Shown piece by piece: positions 21,332 through 30,214 of a stretch of 56,224 nt of DNA. How positions within the stretch are numbered: position 1 is the stretch's first letter; every line of letters begins with the position of its first letter. Source of the stretch: Desulfosporosinus metallidurans (GTDB taxonomy: Bacteria > Bacillota > Desulfitobacteriia > Desulfitobacteriales > Desulfitobacteriaceae); NCBI RefSeq assembly GCF_001936615.1, contig NZ_MLBF01000029.1, positions 1 through 56,224 of the forward strand, written 5' to 3'. Made by a program: the position numbers and the translations under genes. The notes under the pieces are model-generated. The model was given only the letters and a program-made list of their open reading frames with translations, had not been told where the DNA came from and did no database searches.

Positions 21332-22504
21332 CTAATAAGCACCGAATTCTCGGCCTGCCTCGATCATGGCAATAACATTCTCCTGTTTTGCATCCCCCAT
21401 GACGACTCCACCAGAATCCAAGATAAACCCACCATCACCGGCCAATTCATCAATGGATCTCTTAACCTGCTCTCTGACCTTTTCCGGTGTACCGTAAGTT
21501 AACAGTGTCGTCGGCACACCACCTTGAAGACAGAACCTACCACCCAGAATTTCTTTAGCCTTTTTAGGATCAGTGGTATCAATTTGAAAGATAATACTTT
21601 TATCAGGTAATTCAGCAATTTTCTCAAGATACGGAGTCCAGTCTCCTTCAGCATAAAATAACATTCGTTTCCCTTTAGCCCACAGACCTTCGATCGTCGC
21701 TTTTAATGAGGGCCAGTAGAAGGTATCCCATTGATGAGGATTGAGGAAAGGATAGGCTCCGCGGTGAAGGGGGGCAAAACAAGGGAAGCGCGTATCTGCT
21801 CCGGCCCCAGCCACACCACAATTGATATTATGAGGGGTAATGGCGTCACAAGCGGCTAAAACTTTCTCCGGTCGTCGACGAAGATCCAAGAGAACCCCTT
21901 TCATTCCCCGCAGAGCATCACCTAAAGTATCAAACGGTGCTTTGGTAAACCCTGTTCCTTGCCCAACTATCCCATGATCCACGGTCCATTTTCCCCATGC
22001 CGCTCCCATCATACCACCAGAGATGGCAAAGGCTGCTGCCCCTTTGATCAGGGCCACAGTTGCTCTATACGATCCAGGATTGGCCAATTCACTGCTGATA
22101 TTGGGTAAATAGTGATTAACGAGCCACTCGGTCGGGCTGGCAATGAACTCGTCGTAGTCGTCCGCTTTCATATATTCTTGTTCATTGAATTGAAACGTTG
22201 AGTTTTCGTCCACCCCAATACCTGGGAACTTATATAGTTTTGACCCCATCGCATCAAACATCGGCGGCCACCATAATGAAGGACCACCCTTGAAAAGATC
22301 GAAATCCAAACCCGGTAACATTTCACTTACAATACTGTTACTTTTATCGAGATCATAATAGATCTCTTGGAGAGTAGTACCTGTATACTTAACTACCCAT
22401 TCCCCGATTCCGAAAGCAACGGGAACCATATCCGGTTTTCCACAATCCATGGCAGTAGTGTAGCGTTCTAATCTCTTCTGATAAAGCATTTCCTTTTCAT
22501 TCAT
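21332..22504 (-). CDS. UroD/MtaA-superfamily corrinoid methyltransferase
   Basis: This 390-residue TIM-barrel protein belongs to the uroporphyrinogen decarboxylase-like (COG0407) superfamily. Beside a corrinoid protein and a methyltetrahydrofolate methyltransferase it is far more likely a substrate:corrinoid methyltransferase (MT I) than a haem enzyme. Features include VPVAFGIGEWVVKY near the start, the central LFYAEGDWTPYL, and the C-terminal GFILDSGGVVMGDAK. O-demethylases of acetogens and Desulfitobacterium use such proteins, so a methoxylated aromatic is a reasonable substrate, but a methylamine or other donor is not excluded. Start ATG with GGAAGGGG upstream. Confidence 0.85.
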   Translation of the reverse strand: MNEKEMLYQKRLERYTTAMDCGKPDMVPVAFGIGEWVVKYTGTTLQEIYYDLDKSNSIVSEMLPGLDFDLFKGGPSLWWPPMFDAMGSKLYKFPGIGVDENSTFQFNEQEYMKADDYDEFIASPTEWLVNHYLPNISSELANPGSYRATVALIKGAAAFAISGGMMGAAWGKWTVDHGIVGQGTGFTKAPFDTLGDALRGMKGVLLDLRRRPEKVLAACDAITPHNINCGVAGAGADTRFPCFAPLHRGAYPFLNPHQWDTFYWPSLKATIEGLWAKGKRMLFYAEGDWTPYLEKIAELPDKSIIFQIDTTDPKKAKEILGGRFCLQGGVPTTLLTYGTPEKVREQVKRSIDELAGDGGFILDSGGVVMGDAKQENVIAMIEAGREFGAY

Positions 22505-22570
22505 ACTTGCTTTCCCCTTCCTACCTTCTCAAATATCAAATTTTAAACACTGAGCTAAAAAATAAAACTC

Positions 22571-23368
22571 TTAGTCTTCTAACGCATCGCTGCGATAGGC
22601 TTTTAAAAACTTCTTGCCAAAGCGATCCTTGCCCATCAGGAAATCATTCGTGATGACTGAGGTCATAATTTTTCGATCTAGAGGATCAAGAATTGCAGCG
22701 TCCATCTCAAACGCCATGCAAATAGTCAAAAAGTGACGATTTACGATTTTCCGTTTAGGAGAATTAAAGGATATATTGCTTAATCCTGAGACTGTCTTGA
22801 CATTAAATAGGCGCTTGATATCCGTAAGGCACTTGAAAAACATCGTTGCATTGGTGTGGCTGACAGCCTGCGGAAGGACCAGTGGGTCTATATATAGACG
22901 GGTTAAATCATAATTGTTCTTCGTTAATATCTCGACAAGTCGTTCAGAAAGTACAATTCTTTCTTCAGCCGTTTTCGGAATGCCATTGTCATCCAAAGTT
23001 AGACCAATTACCGAGCATTGGTATTCAAGCACCAGTGGCAGTACTTCTTCAATACGATTTCTTTCCAACGATATGGAGTTAACTAAAACCCTACTCTTAT
23101 CCCCTTTAACCGTTTCTAAGCCTTTTTTAATGGCCACAGCCGAAGTGCTGTCAATGCATAATGGAACATCGGTTACCTCTTGAACTGTTTGCACAAGCCA
23201 CTCCATGTTAGGCACTTCGTCCCCTTGTGCTGTATTCAGATCTAAGTAGTCGGCACCAGCAGCCGCTTGTCTGAGCGCCAGATCCTGAATAGCAGCGGTG
23301 TCTTTGTCATTAATGAACTGGCGAACACTAGGTATCGAGCTATTAAGCTTTTCGCCTATAATCAACAT
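22571..23368 (-). CDS. Methyltetrahydrofolate:corrinoid methyltransferase (AcsE/MtgA-like)
   Basis: This 265-residue pterin-binding TIM barrel resembles the methyltransferase of the Wood-Ljungdahl pathway and MtgA. It moves methyl between the corrinoid protein and tetrahydrofolate. The start LIIGEKLNSSIPSV, the pterin-site segment DYLDLNTAQGDE, PLCIDSTS, and the signature GLSNISFNSPKR are family typical. It has no cobalamin domain, so it is not MetH. It precedes the UroD-family gene by 66 bases. Together with the corrinoid protein these three form a complete demethylation module feeding methyl-THF to C1 metabolism. Confidence 0.92.
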   Translation of the reverse strand: MLIIGEKLNSSIPSVRQFINDKDTAAIQDLALRQAAAGADYLDLNTAQGDEVPNMEWLVQTVQEVTDVPLCIDSTSAVAIKKGLETVKGDKSRVLVNSISLERNRIEEVLPLVLEYQCSVIGLTLDDNGIPKTAEERIVLSERLVEILTKNNYDLTRLYIDPLVLPQAVSHTNATMFFKCLTDIKRLFNVKTVSGLSNISFNSPKRKIVNRHFLTICMAFEMDAAILDPLDRKIMTSVITNDFLMGKDRFGKKFLKAYRSDALED

Positions 23369-23470
23369 CTTTTGTACCCTCCTTGAGCCAAAATTTTGGT
23401 TTATGCAATCAATCCAAACTTGTTATACCTCGCCCGCCATCACCTCCCTTTCTGAAGATGCTTATATTGT

Positions 23471-24026
23471 TCATTCAACGGCATTGAACAATATAAGCCC
23501 TACATACGAAACTGTATTTTTACCATTGTAATAGGGTATTCCGCTGCTTTTCTCAAGGGCCATCACGTCAATTCCACTCGCTTCTACAGAAGACAAAGCT
23601 TTTTCAGGAAACCTGCAAGGCTCATTGTCAAGAAATGTACACCTTGAACAAAAAGTGCAGGGACCTACATTTAATGGCAAGATTTCCAAGGAACCATATA
23701 TCGAACTTGTCCAGAATAGTTCTAAAGATCTCCGTATGCTTATGACCTGACGCCATCATACCTTTCCAGTCAAAGGAACTTTTTAGCTCATGCACAGTCT
23801 GAATTAGTAAACCCTGTTTAAATCCCAACACTTTTTCTTTCAATTCAGCGATTTGCCCCACCGCTGGTGGGCACATCCAGTTTTTATTATAAGTACCGCA
23901 TGCATTTTGTTCACATTGGGTTCTGAAATCCTCATTGAATTTTATATCTGCAACTGTTGCTATTGCTGCATGGGTTACACCTAAGGCCAATGCATCCCTA
24001 ACTAGATCGTCTATATCTACGTTCAT
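23471..24026 (-). pseudogene. Frameshifted DUF2284 metal-binding protein
   Basis: Two frames overlap at about 23628-23689. The first carries the N-terminal half with CGTYNKNWMCPPAVG. The second carries GPCTFCSRCTFLDNEPCRFP and the C-terminus. Together they restore a DUF2284 protein of about 185 residues, a cysteine-rich, probably Fe-S-binding family. The shift lies near 23685-23700 and the exact lost or gained base is not clear. The start at 24026 (MNVDIDDL) is chosen because GGAGG precedes it. It is the first gene after the GntR-controlled promoter. It may be a sequencing error, decay, or programmed frameshifting. Confidence 0.75.
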
Positions 24027-24080
24027 TTCATAAGCCTCCATAGAAGTTGATCAGCTTGTGATTTATTTTATATGTATAGA

Positions 24081-24090
24081 TGTATATACA
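24081..24090. promoter_or_regulatory. Secondary GntR-type operator
   Basis: TGTATATACA is a perfect palindrome fitting the HutC-subfamily GntR consensus GTMTAKAC. It lies in the 5' leader of the DUF2284-methyltransferase operon, about 80 bases downstream of the main operator. Confidence 0.5.
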
Positions 24091-24161
24091 AATCTTGAAG
24101 TAAAAAAATTAAATTCCTTTACATTCTTATTTGCAAATTTTAAAATTGACTCTTATATGAA

Positions 24162-24171
24162 TGTATAGACA
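24162..24171. promoter_or_regulatory. GntR operator of the methyltransferase operon
   Basis: TGTATAGACA matches GTMTAKAC. It sits in a 16-base block (GAATGTATAGACAATT) identical, in inverse orientation, to the block before gntR. It lies 15 bases downstream of the -10 box at 24187-24192, so a bound repressor would block early transcription. Confidence 0.75.
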
Positions 24172-24186
24172 ATTTAATTTATCTAA

Positions 24187-24215
24187 ATATTATCACTACT
24201 TATCCGCGCAGTCAA
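24187..24215 (-). promoter_or_regulatory. Sigma-A promoter of the methyltransferase operon
   Basis: Minus-strand TTGACT, a 17-base spacer, then TAATAT. This near-consensus vegetative promoter would start transcription near 24180 and read into DUF2284, the two methyltransferases and the corrinoid protein. Confidence 0.75.
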
Positions 24216-24249
24216 TAGCGTACTACAATTATATTCTGGGACGCTAAGA

Positions 24250-24282
24250 GGGTTCAGTCTCACCTCTCTGAGACTGAACCCC
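24250..24282 (-). terminator. Terminator overlapping the end of corrinoid protein gene 2
   Basis: GGGTTCAGTCTCA pairs with TGAGACTGAACCC around a six-base loop. The upstream arm (minus strand) lies inside the last codons of the corrinoid gene. It likely ends the gntR-corrinoid transcript before the next promoter. Confidence 0.75.
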
Positions 24283-24934
24283 CTGCTACTTCTAAAATAT
24301 CGCGATAGATTTTCAATGCTTCCGTCACATCGTTAGCATAAAAATCGGCACCCGTGAATTCTTTGACCTCCTGATTGACTGGATACCCGCCCACCACAAC
24401 TTTGACCTTATCTCTCAAACCGGCATCAATTAGAAGATCAACGACTTTCTTGATTGAGCCGACGCAGAAGGAGAGTAAAACACTAATCCCTAAGATCGGG
24501 GCATTCGTTTCGTTCACAGCCTGCACAAATCTCTCTGGCGTCACATCGACACCCAAGTCATGAACTTGAAAACCTGATGAACGCAACAGATAAATTATAA
24601 TATTTTTGCCGAGATCGTGAATGTCTCCTTCAATCGTACCCATAACGATGGGTGGTGGTACAAAGCCATTATTCGATCCATTAACCGGTATATGCGGTTC
24701 TAGAATTCGCATAACCTCTTTTAGAATCTCTTCTGACATAATAAGGTCTGACAGAAAGTAATCACTGTCACTGTATTTTACACCAACGATTTCCACACCC
24801 CGCCGACAACTTTCGATGATATCCATAGAGGTGCTACCCGCTAGAATTCTTTCTTCTACCAGCCTTAGGGTTTTTTCTTCGTCAAGGTCTGCCATCGCTA
24901 TTTGTAGTTCGTCTTCCAACTTAAGAACCCCCAA
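24260..24934 (-). CDS. Corrinoid (B12-binding) methyl carrier protein 2
   Basis: This second MtaC/MtbC-type corrinoid protein has 224 residues. The helical cap domain is followed by the cobalt-ligand motif D104, H106, G109 in GDIHDLGKNIIIYLL and by VHDLGVDVTPERF. It diverges from corrinoid protein 1 along most of its length, so it is not a recent duplicate. It is co-transcribed with the GntR repressor (5-base gap) and not with the methyltransferases. That raises the idea that it serves another methyltransferase or takes part in sensing. A frame-internal hairpin ends its message. Confidence 0.92.
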   Translation of the reverse strand: MGVLKLEDELQIAMADLDEEKTLRLVEERILAGSTSMDIIESCRRGVEIVGVKYSDSDYFLSDLIMSEEILKEVMRILEPHIPVNGSNNGFVPPPIVMGTIEGDIHDLGKNIIIYLLRSSGFQVHDLGVDVTPERFVQAVNETNAPILGISVLLSFCVGSIKKVVDLLIDAGLRDKVKVVVGGYPVNQEVKEFTGADFYANDVTEALKIYRDILEVAGGSVSER

Positions 24935-24939
24935 TTAGC

Positions 24940-25707
24940 TTAATCTTTTTTATACCAACCATCATAACTGGTCAACTTATACCGATCCCCTCTGTACACA
25001 GCTTTGCTCCACCCCACTGGCCTAAGTTCCGTATCAAATATTGTCTGCTCAATGAGGAAAACAGGGGCTTGAGGAGCGATCCCGAGAATCAATGCTTCTT
25101 CTTCGGTGCATGCTGCAACCTGTAAAACCTTTTTAGAACTCACAGGCACGTATTCCGTGTGAGCTGCTATCAGACCGGGCAAACTTGGGTCTTTTAGTTC
25201 TGATTCAAGGATCGGTTTACTCTTACTATAGATTGTATATTTCACTTCGTAGGAAAGTCGCTCACTTTCAGCAGATAGCACCGTTCGAAAAAATAAGAAT
25301 CTCTTGTGTTCTTCAGTGATTTGAAACTTAGCTCTCAAGTTCTCGTCAGCTCTAATAATCTTAGCTTCTAGTAAAGTTGTCTTATAATTTAGTCCTCTCT
25401 TTTTGATTTCTTCATTAAAATCGTTGAGTTCAAAGACAATATTATCCAATTTTGGGGTTGCGACAAAAGTACCTCTGCCCTGCTGTGCATAAACCATCCC
25501 TGCTGACACCAGTTCGGAAATAGCTCTTCGTACTGTCATTCGGCTGATTTCATAGCGCGTCGCAATATCATTCTCCGTCGGTAAGGATTCCCCTGGTTTT
25601 AGATCTCCCCGCCGTATTTGTTCTTCGAACGACTTAAATAGCTGATAGTAGATGGGAATAACTGAACTCTTATCAATGGGCATTTCTTCATGAATCACCA
25701 AAAACAC
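24940..25707 (-). CDS. GntR-family repressor, HutC/UTRA type
   Basis: This transcriptional regulator has an N-terminal winged helix (PIYYQLFKSFEEQIRRGD, TENDIATRYEISRMTVRRAI) and a C-terminal UTRA ligand-binding domain from about residue 95. It should release DNA when a small molecule binds, probably the methylated substrate or a product of the locus. The operators GTMTAKAC at 25725-25734 and 24162-24171 suggest it represses itself and the methyltransferase operon. The frame opens at a GTG (25707); a later ATG at 25683 (MPIDKSSVIP) is also possible. 255 residues from the longer start. Confidence 0.9.
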   Translation of the reverse strand: MFLVIHEEMPIDKSSVIPIYYQLFKSFEEQIRRGDLKPGESLPTENDIATRYEISRMTVRRAISELVSAGMVYAQQGRGTFVATPKLDNIVFELNDFNEEIKKRGLNYKTTLLEAKIIRADENLRAKFQITEEHKRFLFFRTVLSAESERLSYEVKYTIYSKSKPILESELKDPSLPGLIAAHTEYVPVSSKKVLQVAACTEEEALILGIAPQAPVFLIEQTIFDTELRPVGWSKAVYRGDRYKLTSYDGWYKKD

Positions 25708-25724
25708 CTATTCCTAATTATAAT

Positions 25725-25734
25725 TGTCTATACA
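25725..25734. promoter_or_regulatory. GntR operator before gntR
   Basis: TGTCTATACA, the reverse complement of the operator at 24162-24171, lies 15 bases downstream of the gntR -10 box. This geometry implies autorepression. Confidence 0.75.
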
Positions 25735-25749
25735 TTCAAACTATTGCTC

Positions 25750-25778
25750 ATTCTAGCATGCCAAAATTAGGGTGTCAA
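25750..25778 (-). promoter_or_regulatory. Sigma-A promoter of gntR
   Basis: Minus-strand TTGACA, 17-base spacer, TAGAAT. A strong vegetative promoter with a start near 25743, followed by the GntR operator. Confidence 0.8.
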
Positions 25779-25869
25779 CTCGAACAGTTTCTAAGTGAAT
25801 AGTTTCTTGAATCCCCAATGCTCATAAATAGCCTGCATCGGGACACCATAATCATTGTGCAATAAACTA

Positions 25870-25900
25870 AGACAGATGTACCTAAATAGTACATCTGTCT
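25870..25900 (-). terminator. Terminator after asnS
   Basis: AGACAGATGTAC at 25870-25881 pairs perfectly with GTACATCTGTCT at 25889-25900, starting 26 bases after the asnS stop. A short T-rich stretch follows on the minus strand. Confidence 0.75.
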
Positions 25901-25926
25901 TGAAAGTCATGTAACGCGAACAGCTC

Positions 25927-27318
25927 TTAAAATTCACAAGTGTTAGCTGTTCTCGGAAAGGAGATTACATCCCGGATATTTGACATCCCCGTCAAATACA
26001 TGATAACGCGCTCAAAACCAAGCCCATACCCGGCATGTTTCACGCCGCCATACTTCCGCAGGTCAAGATACCAGCCGTAATCCTCTGCGTTAAGCCCAAA
26101 TTCCTCCATACGACTTTGCAATACCTCAAGTCGTTCTTCCCGTTGGCTCCCCCCGATAATCTCTCCAACTCCGGGAACGAGTAGATCCATGGCGGCCACT
26201 GTCTTGTTATCTTCATTGAGACGCATATAGAACGCCTTAATATCCTTGGGATAATCGGATACGAAGACCGGTTTTTTGAAGATCTTTTCTGTCAGGTAGC
26301 GTTCATGCTCGGTTTGAAGATCTATACCCCAATGAACCGGATACTCAAAATTGGCATTTTCTTTCTCCAGCAGTCCTACAGCTTCAGTATACGTAATATG
26401 TCCAAATTCGGAACTCAAGATATTTTCCAAGCGATTAAACAAGGTCTTATCGACGAAGTTGTTAAAGAATGCCATTTCCTCGGGTGCATTATCCAAAGCA
26501 TACTGAATAATAAATTTCATCATCTCTTCAGCTAAGTTCATGTTGTCGTGAAGATCGGCAAAGGCAATCTCCGGTTCGATCATCCAAAACTCGGCGGCAT
26601 GTCTCGCCGTATTCGAATTTTCCGCTCGGAACGTGGGACCAAACGTATATACGTTGCGGAAAGCCATGCAATATGTTTCAACATTAAGCTGGCCGCTCAC
26701 TGTCAGGCTTGTTTCTCGGCCAAAGAAGTCTTTTGAAAAATCAAGGTTGCCCGCTTCATCCTTGGGAGGCTTCGCCATATCAAGGGCCGTCACTCTAAAC
26801 ATTTCTCCTGCGCCTTCAGCATCACTACCGGTTATAATCGGGGTATGAACATAGACATACCCTTTTTCCTGAAAGAACTTGTGAATCGCATAAGCTACTA
26901 CAGAACGCACTCGAAAAACCGCTGCAAACGTATTCGTTCTGGGACGCAAATGCGCAATCGTTCTCAAATACTCAAACGTATGCCGTTTCTTTTGGAGAGG
27001 GTAGTCTACTGCCGAGAGCGCTAGTACCTCGATGCTTTCCGCTTTCAATTCAAACGGCTGTTTCGCTCCAGGTGAAGGGACAAGCGTTCCTTGGATACGC
27101 AGGGCGGAACTAATCGTAAGCTTCCCAATCTCTGCGAAGTTTGCCAAGCTCTCTTCAAACACCACTTGAAGGTTCTCAAAAAAACTCCCATCATTAATTT
27201 CAATAAAACCAAACGCCTTTGACGAACGCACTGTGCGAACCCAGCCGGAAAGTTCCACTTTCTGATTGAGAAACCGATCCGTTTCTCTATAAATATCCTT
27301 AATGGTTACCAATTGCAT
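25927..27318 (-). CDS. asnS: Asparaginyl-tRNA synthetase
   Basis: This class IIb synthetase charges tRNA-Asn. An N-terminal OB-fold anticodon domain ([20 protein letters not shown]) precedes the catalytic core. Motif 2 is seen at [16 protein letters not shown] and motif 3 at [15 protein letters not shown]. The class II set and a C-terminus ending [11 protein letters not shown] match AsnRS, not AspRS. The frame can open at a TTG (27333), but AGGAGGAAAACT directly precedes the ATG at 27318, which is used. No T-box leader fits in the 98 bases upstream. Confidence 0.95.
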   Translation of the reverse strand: MQLVTIKDIYRETDRFLNQKVELSGWVRTVRSSKAFGFIEINDGSFFENLQVVFEESLANFAEIGKLTISSALRIQGTLVPSPGAKQPFELKAESIEVLALSAVDYPLQKKRHTFEYLRTIAHLRPRTNTFAAVFRVRSVVAYAIHKFFQEKGYVYVHTPIITGSDAEGAGEMFRVTALDMAKPPKDEAGNLDFSKDFFGRETSLTVSGQLNVETYCMAFRNVYTFGPTFRAENSNTARHAAEFWMIEPEIAFADLHDNMNLAEEMMKFIIQYALDNAPEEMAFFNNFVDKTLFNRLENILSSEFGHITYTEAVGLLEKENANFEYPVHWGIDLQTEHERYLTEKIFKKPVFVSDYPKDIKAFYMRLNEDNKTVAAMDLLVPGVGEIIGGSQREERLEVLQSRMEEFGLNAEDYGWYLDLRKYGGVKHAGYGLGFERVIMYLTGMSNIRDVISFPRTANTCEF

Positions 27319-27416
27319 AGTTTTCCTCCTCAAAACCCATTAAAGGTCTAAGAGTCTCTTAATTTACTCAATGAAGTAAATTTCCTTCATAATTATATCC
27401 GATTAGAATCCCAACT

Positions 27417-29435
27417 TCAAATCACAAATCGCGTACTCTGGTCCTTCAGTTCCTCCATCAATACTATCAACTGTCTCGCACTATCGCGAATTGTACTGAT
27501 CGTTGCGCTCATTTCTTCCGTCGAGGCGGCAATTTCCTCTGCGGCTGCCGCATCTTCTTGGCACATGGCCGCAACCTCATAAACTGACCTAGTGACAGCC
27601 TCCTCCATCTGGACAACCTGACGGACTTCTTCCTCCATCTCCGCCAGCAGTTGAGCGACGGATTGAGTTCCCTGGGAGATCTCTGTAAATTGGTTCAGTG
27701 CCCGATCCCCAATTCCTGATTGTTCCTCGATCAAATCGACTGCTTCTTCTGCCGCACGGGCTGAATTCTCGACATTAAGAGTCACTTCGTCGATCAAGCT
27801 CGCAATCTGGGAAGCACTTTGCTTAGATCCTTCAGCCAGTTTACGAACTTCTTCGGCTACTACAGCAAACCCACGCCCGGCTTCCCCTGCGCGAGCCGCC
27901 TCGATCGCTGCATTAAGGGCAAGAAGATTTGTTTGTTCGGAAATCCCAGTAATGATCTGAGTAATCCCGCGGATTTGTCCCGTCTGCTCTTTAAGAAGAT
28001 AACTTCCGGTCTGGATTTCCTCCGCTTTAGCCGCAAAGATTTGCATCTTCTGCGCTAAATCCCTCATGATTTCTTCCCCGCGCAGTGTACGTGTCGTGAC
28101 ATCAGCGGTACTGACCATAACACGCTCCATATGTCCAGCCAAAGTTTGGACGCTTTGATTAATCCCCTTACTTTGTACACCTATCTCACTTGTACTTTCT
28201 GCAATTTTTTGAGATCCATTGGCTACCTGACTGACACTCGCAGCCACTTGGTCTGCTCCATTCGATGTCTGATCTGTCGCAACTGAAATTTCCCTCGTCG
28301 AATCCTCGACCTGCCTAACCGCTTGATTGATCGAGACGCATATTTCCTTTGTATTATGAAGCATCTTTTTCATAGCGAGAGCCAGGGTTTCTAACTCTCC
28401 ATACCAACTCGTTTTAATTGTTATGTTCAAATTGCCTGTGGCTAGGACCTCAGCATTTTCTGTTAATTGAATCAGCGGTCGGGTAAAGGTTAAGGAAACA
28501 AAATAGCCTGAAACAACACCAAAGACAAGAACCAGTAACCCAACCATGAAAACCCAAATTCTCAAGGTGTTTAGCTCTTGTACTACTCCTTGTCGAGAGA
28601 GCACGGCCTTGATATACCCTTTTACTTCCCCTTGATAGTTTTTAAAAGGAATGAGCAAAACATTAGACTGGCCATCCCCGCTCGTCGTAAATTGAGTTTG
28701 TCCATTGACAAGAGATTTCACCAAGCTTTCCGCTACTGGAAAATTATCGTTGCCAGTACCAACCAGCAGCCCCCCATTTTCCTTAACATTTTTGACCATA
28801 GAAGTAGAGGGATCAAGAAGATAGATGAAGTAATCTCCAGGGTTCTTCTTCTGCAAAGCAGCTAAAAAGTCTTTGCCAAAATCCATTCCGTATTCTGCAC
28901 TACCAACCCACTGATCTTGATACTTAACGGGTACCACTACTCGGAAGCCGTATCCTTCGACACCCTCCTCCAGTCCTTCCACTGTCTTATGCTCTTTGTT
29001 GGCCGTCACGACCGTAGGCCGAATTTTAGAAAGGTCATCCCCAAATTTGTTGGGCGAATGCGCTCGATAGAACGAAATGGCAGGCGCAAGATGAAACTGA
29101 AGTTGGCTAAAGCCATCTTTCTTGATTACTTCGAAAACAGGCTGAACTAAACGAGCGAGTGTAGCCCGGTCTCGTTCTGCTAAAGCCTTAGTCACATCCG
29201 GGTTCATGGTCATCGTTAGCACCGAAGACTTTGCACGCTCTAAGCGATTAACGAATTCATCTTGGATTCCCTGATCCACAAGTTTTTCCGTTTGAAGCTC
29301 ACTCGTTTTGAGGAGCTTCTGGGCATTCCAAAGGCTTGCTCCGGATAAAGCTGCCACCACAACAATAATCACCAAACCTGCCATAAGGGTAATACGGGTT
29401 TTAATTGACATAGAACGTTTAATCTGCTCAGACAT
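27417..29435 (-). CDS. Methyl-accepting chemotaxis protein
   Basis: This membrane chemoreceptor reports to CheA/CheW. After a short cytoplasmic tail, one transmembrane helix (about residues 14-40 from the ATG at 29435) leads to an extracytoplasmic sensing domain of about 240 residues, resembling a single/double Cache fold. A second helix near residue 300, a HAMP domain, and a long coiled-coil signalling domain follow. The hairpin tip is [19 protein letters not shown], near-invariant in the family. Start chosen by GGGGGAG upstream of MSEQIK. No ligand can be named. Confidence 0.95.
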   Translation of the reverse strand: MSEQIKRSMSIKTRITLMAGLVIIVVVAALSGASLWNAQKLLKTSELQTEKLVDQGIQDEFVNRLERAKSSVLTMTMNPDVTKALAERDRATLARLVQPVFEVIKKDGFSQLQFHLAPAISFYRAHSPNKFGDDLSKIRPTVVTANKEHKTVEGLEEGVEGYGFRVVVPVKYQDQWVGSAEYGMDFGKDFLAALQKKNPGDYFIYLLDPSTSMVKNVKENGGLLVGTGNDNFPVAESLVKSLVNGQTQFTTSGDGQSNVLLIPFKNYQGEVKGYIKAVLSRQGVVQELNTLRIWVFMVGLLVLVFGVVSGYFVSLTFTRPLIQLTENAEVLATGNLNITIKTSWYGELETLALAMKKMLHNTKEICVSINQAVRQVEDSTREISVATDQTSNGADQVAASVSQVANGSQKIAESTSEIGVQSKGINQSVQTLAGHMERVMVSTADVTTRTLRGEEIMRDLAQKMQIFAAKAEEIQTGSYLLKEQTGQIRGITQIITGISEQTNLLALNAAIEAARAGEAGRGFAVVAEEVRKLAEGSKQSASQIASLIDEVTLNVENSARAAEEAVDLIEEQSGIGDRALNQFTEISQGTQSVAQLLAEMEEEVRQVVQMEEAVTRSVYEVAAMCQEDAAAAEEIAASTEEMSATISTIRDSARQLIVLMEELKDQSTRFVI

Positions 29436-29589
29436 TTTAAATTCTCCCCCAGCTCTCAATTATATTAAAATTTGTGACTATTTTCTCACATTATTTACTA
29501 AATAAAAAGTTCACTAATTAGGCTGGATTAAGGCTATGTAATGTTAAAATTGTCGATGTCCTTGCGTGAAACTATTAGCAGGACAAAGT

Positions 29590-29621
29590 AGCCTCGAAGA
29601 GAAACAAATCTCTTCGAGGCT
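29590..29621 (-). terminator. Strong hairpin upstream of the chemoreceptor gene
   Basis: AGCCTCGAAGAGA at 29590-29602 pairs perfectly with TCTCTTCGAGGCT at 29609-29621 around a six-base loop. It lies between the ferredoxin gene and the chemoreceptor gene, both on the minus strand, about 180 bases after the ferredoxin stop. It is probably the ferredoxin terminator, although no long T-run follows. Confidence 0.65.
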
Positions 29622-29777
29622 AATATTCAGTCATTCCGCAAACGTCTAAACTTTAATACCACCCCTAAGAAACGAATTTGAAGCGTTCTTATCGGACGTT
29701 TTGACACTTTTTTATCATAACTAGTTTACATCCCATGTAACAAAATAAATGTCAGGTATCTGACACAGCGTATGGCG

Positions 29778-29807
29778 ACTTCTACTTCTACTTCTACTTC
29801 TACTTCT
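29778..29807. repeat. Five-copy hexanucleotide repeat (ACTTCT) at the ferredoxin stop
   Basis: Five tandem ACTTCT units run through the stop codon of the ferredoxin gene. On the minus strand each unit reads AAG TAG in the gene's frame, so every copy carries a stop. Slippage by whole units would not change the protein end. Confidence 0.85.
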
Positions 29808-30039
29808 TCTTTTTCTTTGACTTGGGGCCAGCCGAAGGTGCTCTCATTGCGATCGCTCCATGAGGGCACATTTTTAAACACACCCCACAAGAAACGCATT
29901 TTTCAGGGTCAACAACAGCCACACCTCGCCTTAATATACCGAGTTTTTCTTGGCTTATCGCTTTTTCAGGACAAGACCTTCGCGCCGGGCACATGGGTGA
30001 GCTGTCACATTTTTCAGGGTCAATATATGCTTTATTCAT
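29800..30039 (-). CDS. Small 4Fe-4S ferredoxin-like protein with a lysine tail
   Basis: This 79-residue electron carrier has two cysteine sets. The second, CVSCGVCLKMCP, is a standard 4Fe-4S motif. The first is unusual: C-x4-C-x4-C followed by P (CDSSPMCPARRSCP), with wider spacing than normal, so it may bind an altered cluster or metal. The tail ends SKKKKK and could contact nucleic acid or an acidic partner. An ATG at 30039 with AAGGAGCG upstream is preferred to the longer frame at 30063. It stands alone between the chemoreceptor and a broken Uma2 gene. Confidence 0.85.
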   Translation of the reverse strand: MNKAYIDPEKCDSSPMCPARRSCPEKAISQEKLGILRRGVAVVDPEKCVSCGVCLKMCPHGAIAMRAPSAGPKSKKKKK

Positions 30040-30214
30040 GGTTTCGCTCCTTACCGCTTTCATAATAAAATCCGGAAATGGCTTTTCATACCATACGGGG
30101 GTATTGTACTATGAGAGAATACCATTAATTCGTTGGAATTACAATAGAAAAGACAAGTGGCGCCTTTAGGATATATCCCCCAAAGCCGCCGCTACTTAAT
30201 ATGAGTAATGCACA

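Noticed and set aside
24042..24259. Possible cobalamin riboswitch before the corrinoid methyltransferase operon
   Set aside because: The AT-rich leader shows no B12-box-like sequence. The regulatory signals seen are the promoter and GntR operators.
27319..27416. Possible T-box leader before asnS
   Set aside because: The gap to the next gene is only 98 bases, with no T-box sequence or antiterminator/terminator pair.
29778..29807. Tandem repeat considered as a CRISPR-like array
   Set aside because: It is a six-base microsatellite without spacers and overlaps the ferredoxin stop codon.
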